The notes: generated from the letters alone by a model not told the origin. A DNA stretch of 64,000 bases from Alteribacillus bidgolensis (GCF_002886255.1 NZ_KZ614149.1:4213272-4277271); one strand, 5' to 3'. Numbered from the stretch's first letter, positions 7,181 to 17,036 are shown. Numbers and translations: made by a program.

Positions 7181-10162
7181 TTGTTAAAAAAGTTACTTTC
7201 GTTATGTTTGATTTTAAATGGATTTGTTCTAGGGCCAAGTTCAGTATCAAGTGAAGAAAGTGCCCAGACTAATTCAGATGATACATATGACAATTATGGC
7301 GTAAGTGCTTCCCACCCTGAGGCAGTGGAAGTGGGTATGGAAGTCCTTGAAAATGGCGGCAATGCCGTTGATGCTGCCATTGCCGTTTCCTATGCGCTGG
7401 GAGTGGTAGAACCGTTTGGATCCGGCATTGGCGGGGGCGGGGAAATGTTGCTTCTACCGCCAGACGAAAAAGAACCGATAGTTTATGACTACCGGGTAAC
7501 CGCTCCTTCGGATGAAGAGCAGGGTGATAAAGTATCCGGTGTCCCCAGTCTCGTAAAAGGACTGGAAAAAATCCATCAGGATCATGGGTTAACCCCGTTT
7601 GAGCACCTTGTTTCCCCTGCCATTTCTCTTGCCGAAGATGGATTTGAAGTGGATTACCTATTATGGGAACGTCTTACGGCCGCTTCTTTCCGTCTGCCGG
7701 TCAAAGATATGCCGCATTTCTTTCCTGATGGAGAAGCAATTGAGCCAGGAGAGACGTTAAAGCAGCAGGAACTAGCCGAAACTTTGACAAAAATTAAAGA
7801 AAACGGTCCGAGCGCTTTTTATGATGGTGAAATCAGTAAGCAAGTAACGGAAGCTGTTCCGTATCTGGATGAAGAAGAGCTGGAAGGATATGAAGTTAAC
7901 ATCACAGAGCCGGTGAAAGGTGAATTACAAGAAGGGACCATTTATTCTGGCAGTCCGCCGCTTGCCGGAGTATCAGTCGTTCAGTCGTTACTGCTTGCTG
8001 AAAAATTAAATATAGCTGAAACAAAAGGGGAGGAAGGTCAATTCACCCACTTAATGACAGAAATCTCAAAAGCAACAAAACATGATCGAATAACAAAAGT
8101 CGGTGATCCGAGTTTTTCTGATGTGGACGTGGATGAGCTTACCAGCGATGAACATATCGACAATCTGGCTGAGCAAATCTCTCCTTCAAATCCATCCCGG
8201 GAAACAGGGAATGATGAGGAACATGTCGACGACGAACATACAGACACGACACATTTCGTCATTGTAGATCCGGATGGAATGGTCGTATCTGCAACCAATA
8301 CGCTAAGTAATTTTTTCGGTTCAGGAGAGTATACAGCTGGTTTTTTTATGAATAATTCCATTGAATATTTCAGTGAAAACAGCGAATCACCGAACCGTTA
8401 TGAACCTGGCAAGCGCTCAAGAAGTTTAACAGCTCCATCAATATATATGAATGATGACAGAGTTATGGGGATCGGAAGCCCCGGAGGAAACCGAATTCCA
8501 CCTGTTATGGCACAAGTGTTAGCCAGGCATTTCTATTTTGATGAATCACTGGAGGACGCTGTAGAAGCTAAGCGGTTCTTTGGACAAGATGAAAACCTGT
8601 ATATAGAGGACGGTTTTAATGATGAAACGCTGGTAGATGTGATAAAAAAAGGGTACCAGCATGAAACAAGGACTTTGCCGGTCTACTTCGGAGGGATTCA
8701 AGCCCTCGACTTAAATAAAGAAGACGGTACGATTAATGGAATTGCTGATGAACGACGAGAAGGATTTTGGGATGCAAAAAATAAAGATAAATGGAAAGAT
8801 TATGTAGAAATTGCACTTGGGCTTTTCTTCATATTGGGGGTTATTTTTCCGTTACTTCATTTAGTCCATTGTTTACCCTGGTTTCGAACAAAAGATGAAG
8901 GGGTGCAGCGAAAACTGGAAAAAGAAAAGGGAATTAGTATACTAGTCCCCTGTTACAATGAAGAAGGAATTATTGAGACGTCCCTTGAAAATATGAAATC
9001 ATTATCGTATTCAAAGTTTGAGGTTGTTTATATCAATGACGGTTCAACGGATCGAACCATGTATCTTTTGAACAAGTTTTTAAAGTTGAAACCGAGTTCT
9101 AGATCTCCGCTCAAAAAATTAAAGCATAAATGGGTGAAAAATGTTTATCAATCTGAGCTGTATCCGCATATATACGTTATAGATAAATCAAATGGAGGAA
9201 AAGCGGATGCGTTAAATGCGGGTATTGAATACGCTGGCGAGAGTTTGGTTGTCACGTTGGACGCTGATACCGTTTTGACAGAACGTGCCTTGCCAAAGGT
9301 TAATGAAACATTTGAAGATAAAGATGTTGTTGCTGCAGGTGGAATGGTGCATGTATTGCAAACCAAAACATCTAAACCTTTGAGCCGTCTGTCTTTACTT
9401 CATACAAACATACTATTACGTTTACAGATGTTTGATTTTCTAAAAGCATTCTATATTACAAAAATATCATTGGCACGCTTTCATGCTTTAGCGATCATAT
9501 CAGGAGCGTTCGGTATTTTTAGAAAACAAGCACTTATTGACGTAGGAGGGTATCGATCAACGGTAGGAGAAGACATTGACATTACATTAAAGATGCATGA
9601 GTACATATCCAAACATGTCAACAAAAAAGTTGTTCATATAAAGGAAGCCATTTCTTATACAGAGCTGCCTGAAACCTTTAAGGATTTTTTCAAACAACGC
9701 GTACGCTGGCAAAAAGCGTACATTGATTGTGTCGTCCATTTTGGGTCTTTCTTTTCGAAAACTTTATTTACGAAAGCAGTCTCGTTTTTCTATATCATGG
9801 AATCATTTTTAATAGGGATCGTCTCTGCTTTTGTTATGACAGTCTTTTTTGTATTTTACGCTATCTATAATCCGCCTGATTCCTATTTATACTATACTTT
9901 ATTCTATTTGTCCTACCTTTTTGTATTTGGTGCTGTGTATGATTTAGCAGCGATTGGGTTGAATAGGTATTACGGATTTAAGTTTCAAAAGAAGGATATG
10001 TATTCATTATTTACAACCATTCTTTTAGATGTGTTTGTCTATCGTTTTGTTCTTATGTATGTGGTAATATACGGAACGATTAATTATTTCTTTAACAAAG
10101 ATTGGAATAAAGTTTCTCGAACAGGCAGAGATTATAAAACGGATTCTGAACGTGCAGCATAG
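7181..10162 (+). CDS. Fusion of CapD-like gamma-glutamyltranspeptidase and membrane glycosyltransferase 2
   Basis: The 993-residue protein joins two normally separate enzymes. Residues 1-24 form a signal peptide. Residues 38-533 are a gamma-glutamyltranspeptidase/CapD domain with NGGNAVDAAIAV, GSGIGGGG and the autoprocessing nucleophile in DTTHF (Thr356). A membrane helix follows (about 543-565), then a cytoplasmic GT2 domain with SILVPCYNEE, NDGSTDRT, LDADT, GEDIDIT and QRVRWQKAY, then about four C-terminal helices. The topology is coherent: transpeptidase outside, transferase inside. The GT2 motifs fit processive amino-sugar polymer synthases (PgaC/IcaA, hyaluronan type). CapD enzymes cleave poly-gamma-glutamate and transfer it to the wall. 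Separate paralogs of both halves lie at 15361-16983 and 13584-14945. I see no frameshift at the junction. Coupled action on two polymers is inference. Confidence 0.88.
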   Translation: MLKKLLSLCLILNGFVLGPSSVSSEESAQTNSDDTYDNYGVSASHPEAVEVGMEVLENGGNAVDAAIAVSYALGVVEPFGSGIGGGGEMLLLPPDEKEPIVYDYRVTAPSDEEQGDKVSGVPSLVKGLEKIHQDHGLTPFEHLVSPAISLAEDGFEVDYLLWERLTAASFRLPVKDMPHFFPDGEAIEPGETLKQQELAETLTKIKENGPSAFYDGEISKQVTEAVPYLDEEELEGYEVNITEPVKGELQEGTIYSGSPPLAGVSVVQSLLLAEKLNIAETKGEEGQFTHLMTEISKATKHDRITKVGDPSFSDVDVDELTSDEHIDNLAEQISPSNPSRETGNDEEHVDDEHTDTTHFVIVDPDGMVVSATNTLSNFFGSGEYTAGFFMNNSIEYFSENSESPNRYEPGKRSRSLTAPSIYMNDDRVMGIGSPGGNRIPPVMAQVLARHFYFDESLEDAVEAKRFFGQDENLYIEDGFNDETLVDVIKKGYQHETRTLPVYFGGIQALDLNKEDGTINGIADERREGFWDAKNKDKWKDYVEIALGLFFILGVIFPLLHLVHCLPWFRTKDEGVQRKLEKEKGISILVPCYNEEGIIETSLENMKSLSYSKFEVVYINDGSTDRTMYLLNKFLKLKPSSRSPLKKLKHKWVKNVYQSELYPHIYVIDKSNGGKADALNAGIEYAGESLVVTLDADTVLTERALPKVNETFEDKDVVAAGGMVHVLQTKTSKPLSRLSLLHTNILLRLQMFDFLKAFYITKISLARFHALAIISGAFGIFRKQALIDVGGYRSTVGEDIDITLKMHEYISKHVNKKVVHIKEAISYTELPETFKDFFKQRVRWQKAYIDCVVHFGSFFSKTLFTKAVSFFYIMESFLIGIVSAFVMTVFFVFYAIYNPPDSYLYYTLFYLSYLFVFGAVYDLAAIGLNRYYGFKFQKKDMYSLFTTILLDVFVYRFVLMYVVIYGTINYFFNKDWNKVSRTGRDYKTDSERAA

Positions 10163-10275
10163 TTTGGTAGCTATTTATTTGTAACAACAAAATGCTCAAT
10201 TCTTTTTGGGATTTTACGGCATTAATGTTTCTCTAGTTGGGATAGATGAGAAATGAAATGCTAGGAGGTACCATA

Positions 10276-11196
10276 ATGGAAACGGAAAAGAGAAAGAAAA
10301 TAGTACTTTTTATTATAGTAACAATTGGAGTATTAGTTATGGGTGGAGGGGGTTACATCTGGCAAGCAGTAGCCTCAACTACAGCAAATATTCAAGAAGA
10401 TCTTGACCGCGTGAAATCTGAGAAACGGCTAGAAGAAATTAATTTCAAAGATGGTGATCCCATTTCTGTCTTACTAATGGGGGTTGATGATCTACAAAGT
10501 CGTGAAGACCTCCGCCGGGCTGATACATTAGTTTTATTAACGATTAATCCGCATACCGAATCAGTAAAAATGGTAAGCATTCCTCGGGATACGTATACTG
10601 ACATAAGAGGTAATAGAACGAAAGAGAAAATTAGCCACGCCCATGCCATTGGTGGTAGTCAAACAATGATTAGTACTGTCGAAAACTTCTTAGATGTCCC
10701 TGTTGATTATTTTGTAAAGGTCAATATGGATAGTTTTATAGATGCTGTTGATGCAGTGGGAGGGATAGAAGTAAATAATGATCTCGATTTCACTTTTCAT
10801 GATGTGCATTATCCGAAAGGTACACTCTCTTTGGATGGTGAAAAAGCATTGGGCTATGCTCGCATGAGGCATGAAGATCCACAAGGTGACTTTGGCCGTC
10901 AACAGCGGCAGCGTCAAGTAATTGAAGCTGTCATTAACAAGGGGGCAAGCATATCCTCTATTACGAAATTTAACGATATTTTTGAAGTCGTTGAAGACAA
11001 TGTGAAAACGAATTTAACGTTAGATGACATGTGGAATATTCAATCCACATATAAAAACGCCATCAATAATGTCGAACAGCACCACATTAAAGGTGAAGGC
11101 AAGAAAGTGGATGGAAAATACAATTATGTACCAGATGAAGAAGAACTTCATACACTGTCTCAAAAACTAAGAAACCACTTGGAGCTTGACAAATAA
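10276..11196 (+). CDS. LytR-CpsA-Psr (LCP) family ligase, copy 1
   Basis: LCP enzymes transfer undecaprenyl-linked polymers (teichoic acids, capsules) to peptidoglycan on the outer side of the membrane. The 306-residue product has one N-terminal membrane helix (about 8-28), then SVLLMGVDD, RADTLVLLTINP, ISIPRDTYTDIRG, ISHAHAIGG and YARMRHEDPQGDFGRQQRQ, which include the Arg and Asp residues binding the lipid pyrophosphate. The ATG at 10276 is chosen because AGGAGG lies 7 bases upstream. It is 113 bases after the fusion gene and in the same unit. A close paralog is at 12617-13531 on the other strand. Attachment of the locus polymer is the likely role. Confidence 0.92.
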   Translation: METEKRKKIVLFIIVTIGVLVMGGGGYIWQAVASTTANIQEDLDRVKSEKRLEEINFKDGDPISVLLMGVDDLQSREDLRRADTLVLLTINPHTESVKMVSIPRDTYTDIRGNRTKEKISHAHAIGGSQTMISTVENFLDVPVDYFVKVNMDSFIDAVDAVGGIEVNNDLDFTFHDVHYPKGTLSLDGEKALGYARMRHEDPQGDFGRQQRQRQVIEAVINKGASISSITKFNDIFEVVEDNVKTNLTLDDMWNIQSTYKNAINNVEQHHIKGEGKKVDGKYNYVPDEEELHTLSQKLRNHLELDK

Positions 11197-11268
11197 AAAT
11201 ATGAGTAAATGATAATTATGTGTATGCAGCTAACCAATCATTCACGTTCTATGAAAGGATCTAGCGGA

Positions 11269-11877
11269 ATGATTTATATTGGTGACACCAGTAAAAAAAG
11301 AATGGCTCTTACCTTTGACGATGGACCAGAAGACATCTATACTCCGCACATTTTAGAGATATTAAGGGAAAAAAGTGTGAAGGCCACCTTCTTTGTTATT
11401 GGCAAGGAAGCCAGGGCTTATTCTAAACTATTGAAACAAATTTATAAAGAAGGCCATGCAATTGGTAACCATAGCTGGGATCATAGCAAGTTACCTGGTC
11501 TTACAGACAAGCAATTGATTGAAAGCATCCAATCTACAACGATGGAAATTGAGAAAATTACAGGGGCCGACACGGATTTGTTCCGACCGCCGTATGGTTC
11601 TATCAACGATCAACAGGTAACGCTGCTTCATGAGCATGGGTACCGATTAATTATGTGGGGAATCGATACCATTGATTGGAGTGGTTCATCTGCAAAAACG
11701 ATTCTATCTAGAGTGATCGAACAAGCGACTCCTGGGGGTATCGTCCTTCAACATACCATTCGTGTGCCGGAAAAATTAGATGAAACGATTAAGGCGCTGC
11801 CTCATATCATTAACCAATTGCGTTTAAAAGGTTTTGAGCTTGTCACTGTTCCGATACTCTTAGACAAAATAGAATGA
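11269..11877 (+). CDS. Polysaccharide deacetylase (NodB family)
   Basis: The carbohydrate esterase 4 motifs are complete: TFDDGPED (catalytic Asp and metal Asp), HSWDHSKL (metal His pair), RPPYG, the WGIDTIDW block and the LQHT variant of the final His motif. Such enzymes remove N-acetyl groups from chitin-like polymers, poly-GlcNAc or peptidoglycan. Starting at the ATG at 11269, with AAAGGA 9 bases upstream, gives 202 residues without a signal peptide; a longer frame from 11209 has no ribosome binding site. Location next to a poly-GlcNAc-synthase-like GT2 suggests deacetylation of that product, but no export signal is visible, so the place of action is uncertain. Confidence 0.88.
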   Translation: MIYIGDTSKKRMALTFDDGPEDIYTPHILEILREKSVKATFFVIGKEARAYSKLLKQIYKEGHAIGNHSWDHSKLPGLTDKQLIESIQSTTMEIEKITGADTDLFRPPYGSINDQQVTLLHEHGYRLIMWGIDTIDWSGSSAKTILSRVIEQATPGGIVLQHTIRVPEKLDETIKALPHIINQLRLKGFELVTVPILLDKIE

Positions 11878-11968
11878 AGAAAAGATATATAGTTTACGAA
11901 GGAGCGGAAAAAGAGGTCAGGATTTTGTTATTCGAAAAACGTTTGGATAAAGTTTTTACACGAAATTT

Positions 11969-12016
11969 GCCGATACATCTCGCGATTTTTTCGTAAGATG
12001 TATCGGCTTTTCTTTT
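11969..12016 (+). terminator. Rho-independent terminator
   Basis: A perfect 12-bp stem (GCCGATACATCT / AGATGTATCGGC) is followed by TTTTCTTTT. It ends the 7181-11877 transcription unit. Confidence 0.9.
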
Positions 12017-12094
12017 GCATTTTTTGTTTGTTCAATTAATACTACATAGTACCTTTAGGTTAGAGAGAAGCGCTGAAATCCGAAGGAGAAGGCT

Positions 12095-12543
12095 GAATCA
12101 AAAGGTAGGATAGTAAGACAGGCGGTGACCGAACTTGTCAATGAGTATTTTCTTATTCGCAGGCATGGAGGTGGAACGTATGTAGTGGAATATAAAATTC
12201 CACAGGGGAAAAAATTAAATAGCTTTAGTGAGGAGATGCGTTTGAGAGGAATGCTGCCCGGCTCGAAGCTTTGCGAGAAAAAATCGTGCTAAGTCCTTCA
12301 GCGAATATGGCGGCTGAATTAAAATCAGAAGGAAAGCTGCTTTTTTAAAACGTTTACGGCTACCAGATCTTAAACCTATGGCGATTGAAACGAGTATGCT
12401 GCCGATTGACAGATTCCCCAATCTTGAAAACAGGGACTTTTAATATGAATCCCTTTATGAAATTCTGGAAGAAGAATACAATACTAAAATGACAAAAGCT
12501 CAAGCCATCAAACCCCCTTACCGAACCTTTTGCGGAATTTAAA
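12095..12543 (+). pseudogene. Remnant of a GntR/HutC-family regulator
   Basis: The reading GRIVRQAVTELVNEYFLIRR, then GGGTYVVE and SFSEEMRLRGMLPGSK, matches the end of the winged helix and the linker of HutC-type GntR regulators. A stop follows at about 12287-12290. Further pieces of the effector domain (ANMAAELKSEG, a region like LPGLLENGSLYEIL, and NPLTEPFAEF) appear in other frames down to 12543. The N-terminal part of the DNA-binding domain is missing. This is a decayed gene with several frameshifts; no product is expected. Confidence 0.65.
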
Positions 12544-12616
12544 TAGAGATGGTTTAGTACATGCCTCTAAAATATGCTGGCTTTCGCCATTAAAACTTGG
12601 CGAAAGCCAATGTAAG

Positions 12617-13531
12617 TTATGATTTGTCCTTCGTGATATTTAAATGTTCTTGGAGTTTCTTCGAAATAGATTCAAGTTTATCTTTGTCGGGTTTATAATA
12701 ATATGTTTGATCAATCTCGGTGGATTCTCCTTCTAATTGATGCTGCTCTATATTATGACGTGCACTTTTATAATTGGATTGAAGATCCCACGCTTCTTTA
12801 AAAGTAATGTTCGTTTTAACATGTTCTTCCACAATTTCAAACATATCATCCACTTTTGTAAGAGAAGAGATGCTTGCGCTTTGTTGGATTACTGCTTCTA
12901 GGACTTGCTGTTGTCTAAGCTGCCGGCCAAAGTCGCCGCGCGGATCCTCGTGACGCATACGCGCATAACCTAGTGCTTCTTCTCCGTTTAATTGCAGCTT
13001 ACCTTCAGGGTAATGATGATCCCAAAACGTAAAATCCAAATCATTCTCTACTTCTACTCCTCCCAGGGCGTCTACAACGTTTGTAAAACTTTCCATGTTT
13101 ACTTTCAACACATAATCAACAGGCACATCGAGCAAGTTCTCAACGGTACGTATCGTTGCTTCCGACCCGCCAAAGGTATAAGCATGGTTGATTTTATCTT
13201 TTTTCCCTTTACCTGCTATCGTTGTAAGGGTGTCACGAGGAATACTAATCATGTTGATAGATTCGTCTCCTGGACTTAAGGTCAATAAAATAAGGGAGTC
13301 CGTACGTTCTTCCCCGTCATCAACACCCATTAATAAAACAGAGACAGGCTCTCCATCTTTTAAGTTAATAGGAGCTGGACGCTTATCTGATTGTTCCCAA
13401 TCCACATCATCGTTCATGTTTGCTAATGTGGTAGATGTCATTTGTAAGAAGTAATTGCCTATACCTAAAGTTGTGACTGCCGCTAAGGTGAAGAAGATAA
13501 GAAAAACTCTCTTTATCTTTACTGTATTCAA
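12617..13531 (-). CDS. LytR-CpsA-Psr (LCP) family ligase, copy 2
   Basis: The 304-residue paralog of the LCP protein at 10276 has the same layout: N-terminal helix (about 8-28), SVLLMGVDDGEERTD, ISIPRDTLTTIAG, INHAYTFGG and YARMRHEDPRGDFGRQLRQ. The key Arg/Asp residues are present, so it should be active in moving lipid-linked polymer to the wall. It is 52 bases downstream of the GT2 gene on the same strand and probably cotranscribed with it. Together they mirror the second half of the fusion gene followed by LCP copy 1. Confidence 0.92.
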   Translation of the reverse strand: MNTVKIKRVFLIFFTLAAVTTLGIGNYFLQMTSTTLANMNDDVDWEQSDKRPAPINLKDGEPVSVLLMGVDDGEERTDSLILLTLSPGDESINMISIPRDTLTTIAGKGKKDKINHAYTFGGSEATIRTVENLLDVPVDYVLKVNMESFTNVVDALGGVEVENDLDFTFWDHHYPEGKLQLNGEEALGYARMRHEDPRGDFGRQLRQQQVLEAVIQQSASISSLTKVDDMFEIVEEHVKTNITFKEAWDLQSNYKSARHNIEQHQLEGESTEIDQTYYYKPDKDKLESISKKLQEHLNITKDKS

Positions 13532-13583
13532 GCTTACTCACCTAAAGTTATTAAGATTTTTATTTCTTCTGATAGAAACATAA

Positions 13584-14945
13584 CTATGCTACTGGACCAA
13601 TATTATCTTGATAATTACGCCCGGTACGTTCTACTTTATTCCAATCTTTATTAAAGAAATATGCAACGCTTCCATAAAGGACGAAGTATATTGTTACAAA
13701 TCGATAGATGAAAATGTCAAAGAAGATAGTCAATAGTAAATAAACTTTCTCCTTCTTCTTATGAAAAGTGAATCCATAATATTTTCCCATCCTTACTGCC
13801 ATTAGATTGTAAGCTAAACTAAAGATAAAAATGTAACCCGCATAAAACAATATAAAAAAAGCATAGGAGGAAGGAGGGTTTATTATGGCATTGATAATAA
13901 CAATAATGGTAGTAATATATGTAGCCATTGTACCTGCTACAAATGATTCAACAACGTAGAAAAATGAAACAGCTTTAGAAATTAATGTTTTTCCAAAAAA
14001 AGATCGGAAATGGAAAAGGCAGTCAATGAAGGCTTTTTGCCAGCGTACACGCTGTTTAAATAAATCCTTCCAGCATTCAGGAAGCTCCGTATAACCAACT
14101 GCTTCTGGTAAAAAGATAATTTTTTTGTTTTTATATTTGGATATATATCGGTGGATACTCAGCGTAATATCTATATCCTCTCCAATGGTTTTGCGGTATC
14201 CACCGGCATTTAATAACACTTCTTTTCTAAAAATGCCAAACGCTCCAGAAATAACGGCAAGAGACCGAAAGCGCGCCAGAGACACTTTATTAATATAGAA
14301 AGCTTTTAAAAAATCCAGTGTCTGTACACGAACAAGCATATTTGTACGCAATAGGGATAAATAATGTAGAGGTTTAGAGGTTTTGGTTTGAAGAACATGA
14401 ACCATCCCCCCCGCAGCCACTATATCCTTATCTTCAAATGTATCGTTAACTACAGATAATGCTTCATCCGTTAAAATGGTATCTGCGTCTAAAGTGACGA
14501 CCAGGTCTTTTTTAGAGAATTCAATGCCGGCATTTAAGGCATCAGCTTTACCTCCATTTTCTTTATCTAAGACATAAATGTGAGGATAACGTTTAGATTG
14601 GTACAAATTATTTACTTTTTCATGTGACAGTTTTTTGAGTGGAGAAGTAGTATAGGATCGCAAATCTAATAATTGATGCAAGGAAGATAATGTCTGATCC
14701 GTTGAGCCGTCATTAATATAAATAACCTCAAATGCCGAATAAGATAAGGATTTCATGCTATGAACCGAAGTCTCAACAATATTCTGTTCGTTGTAGCAGG
14801 GGACCAGTATACTAATTCCCTTTTTCTTTTCTATACGAATTCTTTTTCCTTCATCCTGATCTTTAAACCAGGGCAGACAGTGCAGTAAGTGAAGGGAAGG
14901 AAAAAAGATACATAGACAAAACAAAACGACCAAAAAGATTGTCAC
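13584..14945 (-). CDS. Membrane glycosyltransferase 2 (processive type), stand-alone paralog
   Basis: The 453-residue protein matches the C-terminal half of the fusion at 7181-10162 from its first helix on (FFPSLHLLHCLPWF). It has SILVPCYNEQN, NDGSTDQT, LDADT, ISGAFGIFRK, GEDIDITLS and QRVRWQKAF, then about four C-terminal helices ending in FNKDWNKVERTGR. The DxD and QxxRW motifs fit inverting processive synthases of beta-linked (amino)sugar polymers. It is divergent from the GGT gene at 15361 and precedes LCP copy 2. The polymer made is unknown; a poly-GlcNAc-like product is inference. Confidence 0.9.
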   Translation of the reverse strand: MTIFLVVLFCLCIFFPSLHLLHCLPWFKDQDEGKRIRIEKKKGISILVPCYNEQNIVETSVHSMKSLSYSAFEVIYINDGSTDQTLSSLHQLLDLRSYTTSPLKKLSHEKVNNLYQSKRYPHIYVLDKENGGKADALNAGIEFSKKDLVVTLDADTILTDEALSVVNDTFEDKDIVAAGGMVHVLQTKTSKPLHYLSLLRTNMLVRVQTLDFLKAFYINKVSLARFRSLAVISGAFGIFRKEVLLNAGGYRKTIGEDIDITLSIHRYISKYKNKKIIFLPEAVGYTELPECWKDLFKQRVRWQKAFIDCLFHFRSFFGKTLISKAVSFFYVVESFVAGTMATYITTIIVIINAIINPPSSYAFFILFYAGYIFIFSLAYNLMAVRMGKYYGFTFHKKKEKVYLLLTIFFDIFIYRFVTIYFVLYGSVAYFFNKDWNKVERTGRNYQDNIGPVA

Positions 14946-15360
14946 GGTGCTCCACTCCTTCCTCGTACTTTTATCCAGCCAATATAGTTTTTACACGCAA
15001 GTGCAATGATTACATGAAAAATTGTTTTTTGAAAGAGAAAGGACCGAAAAACATGCCTAATACCTACATGACATGGAAAAAAATAGTTATTCATAATGAG
15101 GTTGTACTATCAAAACTCGAATAATACTTGCAAAACACTGATAAGATTCTATTACTATGGATTAAAATATAGTAAATCAATGCCTGTGTAGTCGAAGACA
15201 GAAAGACTTTTTAACAGATTTTTTTATTCAAAATACCTTCTGTAAAAATTTATTACAAACATGACTTTTGATTAATTTTTTGTAAATAACACTTTATTGT
15301 ATTTTTTCTATGGTAGGATGATCATTGATGTCGAAATTTGTAAAACGGTGGTGATTAGTT
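14946..15360. promoter_or_regulatory. Divergent intergenic region between GT2 and GGT
   Basis: 415 bases separate the leftward GT2 and rightward GGT genes, so both promoters lie here. The part near the GGT gene is very AT-rich with TGTAAA/TTACA words around 15240-15290 resembling Pho or Wal half-sites, but none has the correct spacing. A 61-codon frame at 14939-15124 lacks a recognisable product. The GGT ribosome binding site is GGTGGTGAT just before 15361. Confidence 0.35.
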
Positions 15361-16983
15361 TTGTTTAAAATTATGATGTCATTAAGTTTATTATTGAATC
15401 TTTTTTCTTCCGGGGAAGCCGCTCAACCAGAGGAAGAAAATAATGAATCTGAGGTAAGTTCCGAAACTTCTTCGGACAATTACGGAGTAACTGCTTCTCA
15501 TCCTCTTGCGGTGGAAGTGGGGATGGAGGTACTTGAAAACGGAGGAAATGCTGCTGATGCAGCAGTTGCTGTTTCATATGCACTCAATGTTGTTGAGCCG
15601 TTCGGTTCTGGAATTGGCGGAGGAGGACAAGCATTACTTTTACCGCCTGATAAGGAAGAGCCTATGGTTTATGACTATAAAGTAGCTGCCCCTTCTAAAG
15701 AAGATTGGGATGGTGATGTTACAGGAGTTCCAGGCTTTGTGAAGGGGATGGACACCATACATAAGGAACATGGTGCTAAATCTTTTGAGGAATTAATCTC
15801 CCCTGCTATTGAGCTGGCAGAAGATGGTTTTGAAGTGGATCCAGTTTTAGCTGAACGCCTGGATGGAGCAAAATCGAGGCTTTCTGTTGATGACTTGTCC
15901 CATTTATATCCGAATGGAGAGCCTATCGAAGCTGGAGAAACCCTAAAACAATCAGATTTAGCTGAAACGTTAACAAAAATCCGAGATGATGGACCAAGTG
16001 CTTTTTACGAAGGGGAAATTGGTGAAAATTTTGCAGAAGCTGTTCCCAATGTAAAGGAGTCAGACCTAGAAGACTATGAGGTTACAGAACCAGTACCTGT
16101 GAAGGGTGAACTGAATGAGGGAACCATTTATTCTGCCAGCCCTCCTCTTTCAGGCGTACCGTTCGTCCAATCGTTAAAGTTAGCTGAATATATGGATATT
16201 GAAGAAACCAAAGATAATGAAAGTGAATTTGCTCATGTCATGTCTGAAATATCAAGGGTTACAAACAATGACAAAATAAATAAGATCGGCGATCCATCAA
16301 GCAAGGAAATAGACGAGGAAGAGCTCGTAAGTGATGAGTATATTGAAGAATTAGCTGATGAAATATCACCTGATGAGCCATCCACAGAAACAGCAGCTGA
16401 TGATGAAAATGCAGGTGACGACCATACGGATACGACTCATTTTGTCGTTGTAGACAAAGATGGAATGATGGTATCAGCAACAAATACATTGAGTAACTTT
16501 TTCGGAACTGGAGAATATGTAGATGGCTACTTTATAAATAATGCCGATAAATACTTTAGTAAACTAAGTAATTCACCAAATAGCTACAAACCAGGTAAAC
16601 GATCCAGAAGCTCCACTGCACCGAGTATTTTTATGAATGAGGATAGAACCATAGGTATAGGAACTCCAGGTGGCGGACGAATTCCAAGTGTTATGGCGCA
16701 AGTGTTAACGAGACATTTTTATTTTGACGAATCACTAGAAGAAGCAGTAGAGGCCTTGCGTTTTTATGGACGGGATGGAACATTCTATGCAGAACCTGGT
16801 TTTTCTGAAGAAGTGCTAGAAGATATGGAAGAGCGTGGCTATGGTATAAGAGTCAATCATCACACCATGTTTTTTGGCGGTATTCAAGCCTTGGAAGTAG
16901 ATGCAGATGAAGGTACTGTAAATGGAATTGCAGATGAACGTCGAGGCGGTTCCTGGGACTCGAGTAATAAAGAGGAAGAATAA
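15361..16983 (+). CDS. CapD-like gamma-glutamyltranspeptidase, stand-alone paralog
   Basis: The 540-residue secreted enzyme has a short signal peptide (MFKIMMSLSLLLNLFSS). Its GGT fold motifs are NGGNAADAAVAV, GSGIGGGGQ, TGVPGF, SASPPLSG, the processing nucleophile in DTTHF (Thr358), SATNTLSNFFG and GTPGGGRIP. Length equals B. anthracis CapD (528), which cuts poly-gamma-glutamate and transfers it to peptidoglycan; ordinary GGT acts on glutathione or released polymer. The gene starts at TTG and is closely related to the first half of the fusion at 7181. Acidic composition fits an extracellular protein in a saline setting. Anchoring or trimming of the pgs product is the likely job. Confidence 0.9.
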   Translation: MFKIMMSLSLLLNLFSSGEAAQPEEENNESEVSSETSSDNYGVTASHPLAVEVGMEVLENGGNAADAAVAVSYALNVVEPFGSGIGGGGQALLLPPDKEEPMVYDYKVAAPSKEDWDGDVTGVPGFVKGMDTIHKEHGAKSFEELISPAIELAEDGFEVDPVLAERLDGAKSRLSVDDLSHLYPNGEPIEAGETLKQSDLAETLTKIRDDGPSAFYEGEIGENFAEAVPNVKESDLEDYEVTEPVPVKGELNEGTIYSASPPLSGVPFVQSLKLAEYMDIEETKDNESEFAHVMSEISRVTNNDKINKIGDPSSKEIDEEELVSDEYIEELADEISPDEPSTETAADDENAGDDHTDTTHFVVVDKDGMMVSATNTLSNFFGTGEYVDGYFINNADKYFSKLSNSPNSYKPGKRSRSSTAPSIFMNEDRTIGIGTPGGGRIPSVMAQVLTRHFYFDESLEEAVEALRFYGRDGTFYAEPGFSEEVLEDMEERGYGIRVNHHTMFFGGIQALEVDADEGTVNGIADERRGGSWDSSNKEEE

Positions 16984-17007
16984 ATGATGGATTGTCTAAA
17001 ATCGATG

Positions 17008-17036
17008 GGGCTGCATGTTTGCAGCCCTTCCTTTTA
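17008..17036 (+). terminator. Rho-independent terminator
   Basis: The stem GGGCTGC / GCAGCCC with a 6-base loop is followed by TTCCTTTT, 24 bases after the GGT stop. Confidence 0.8.
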
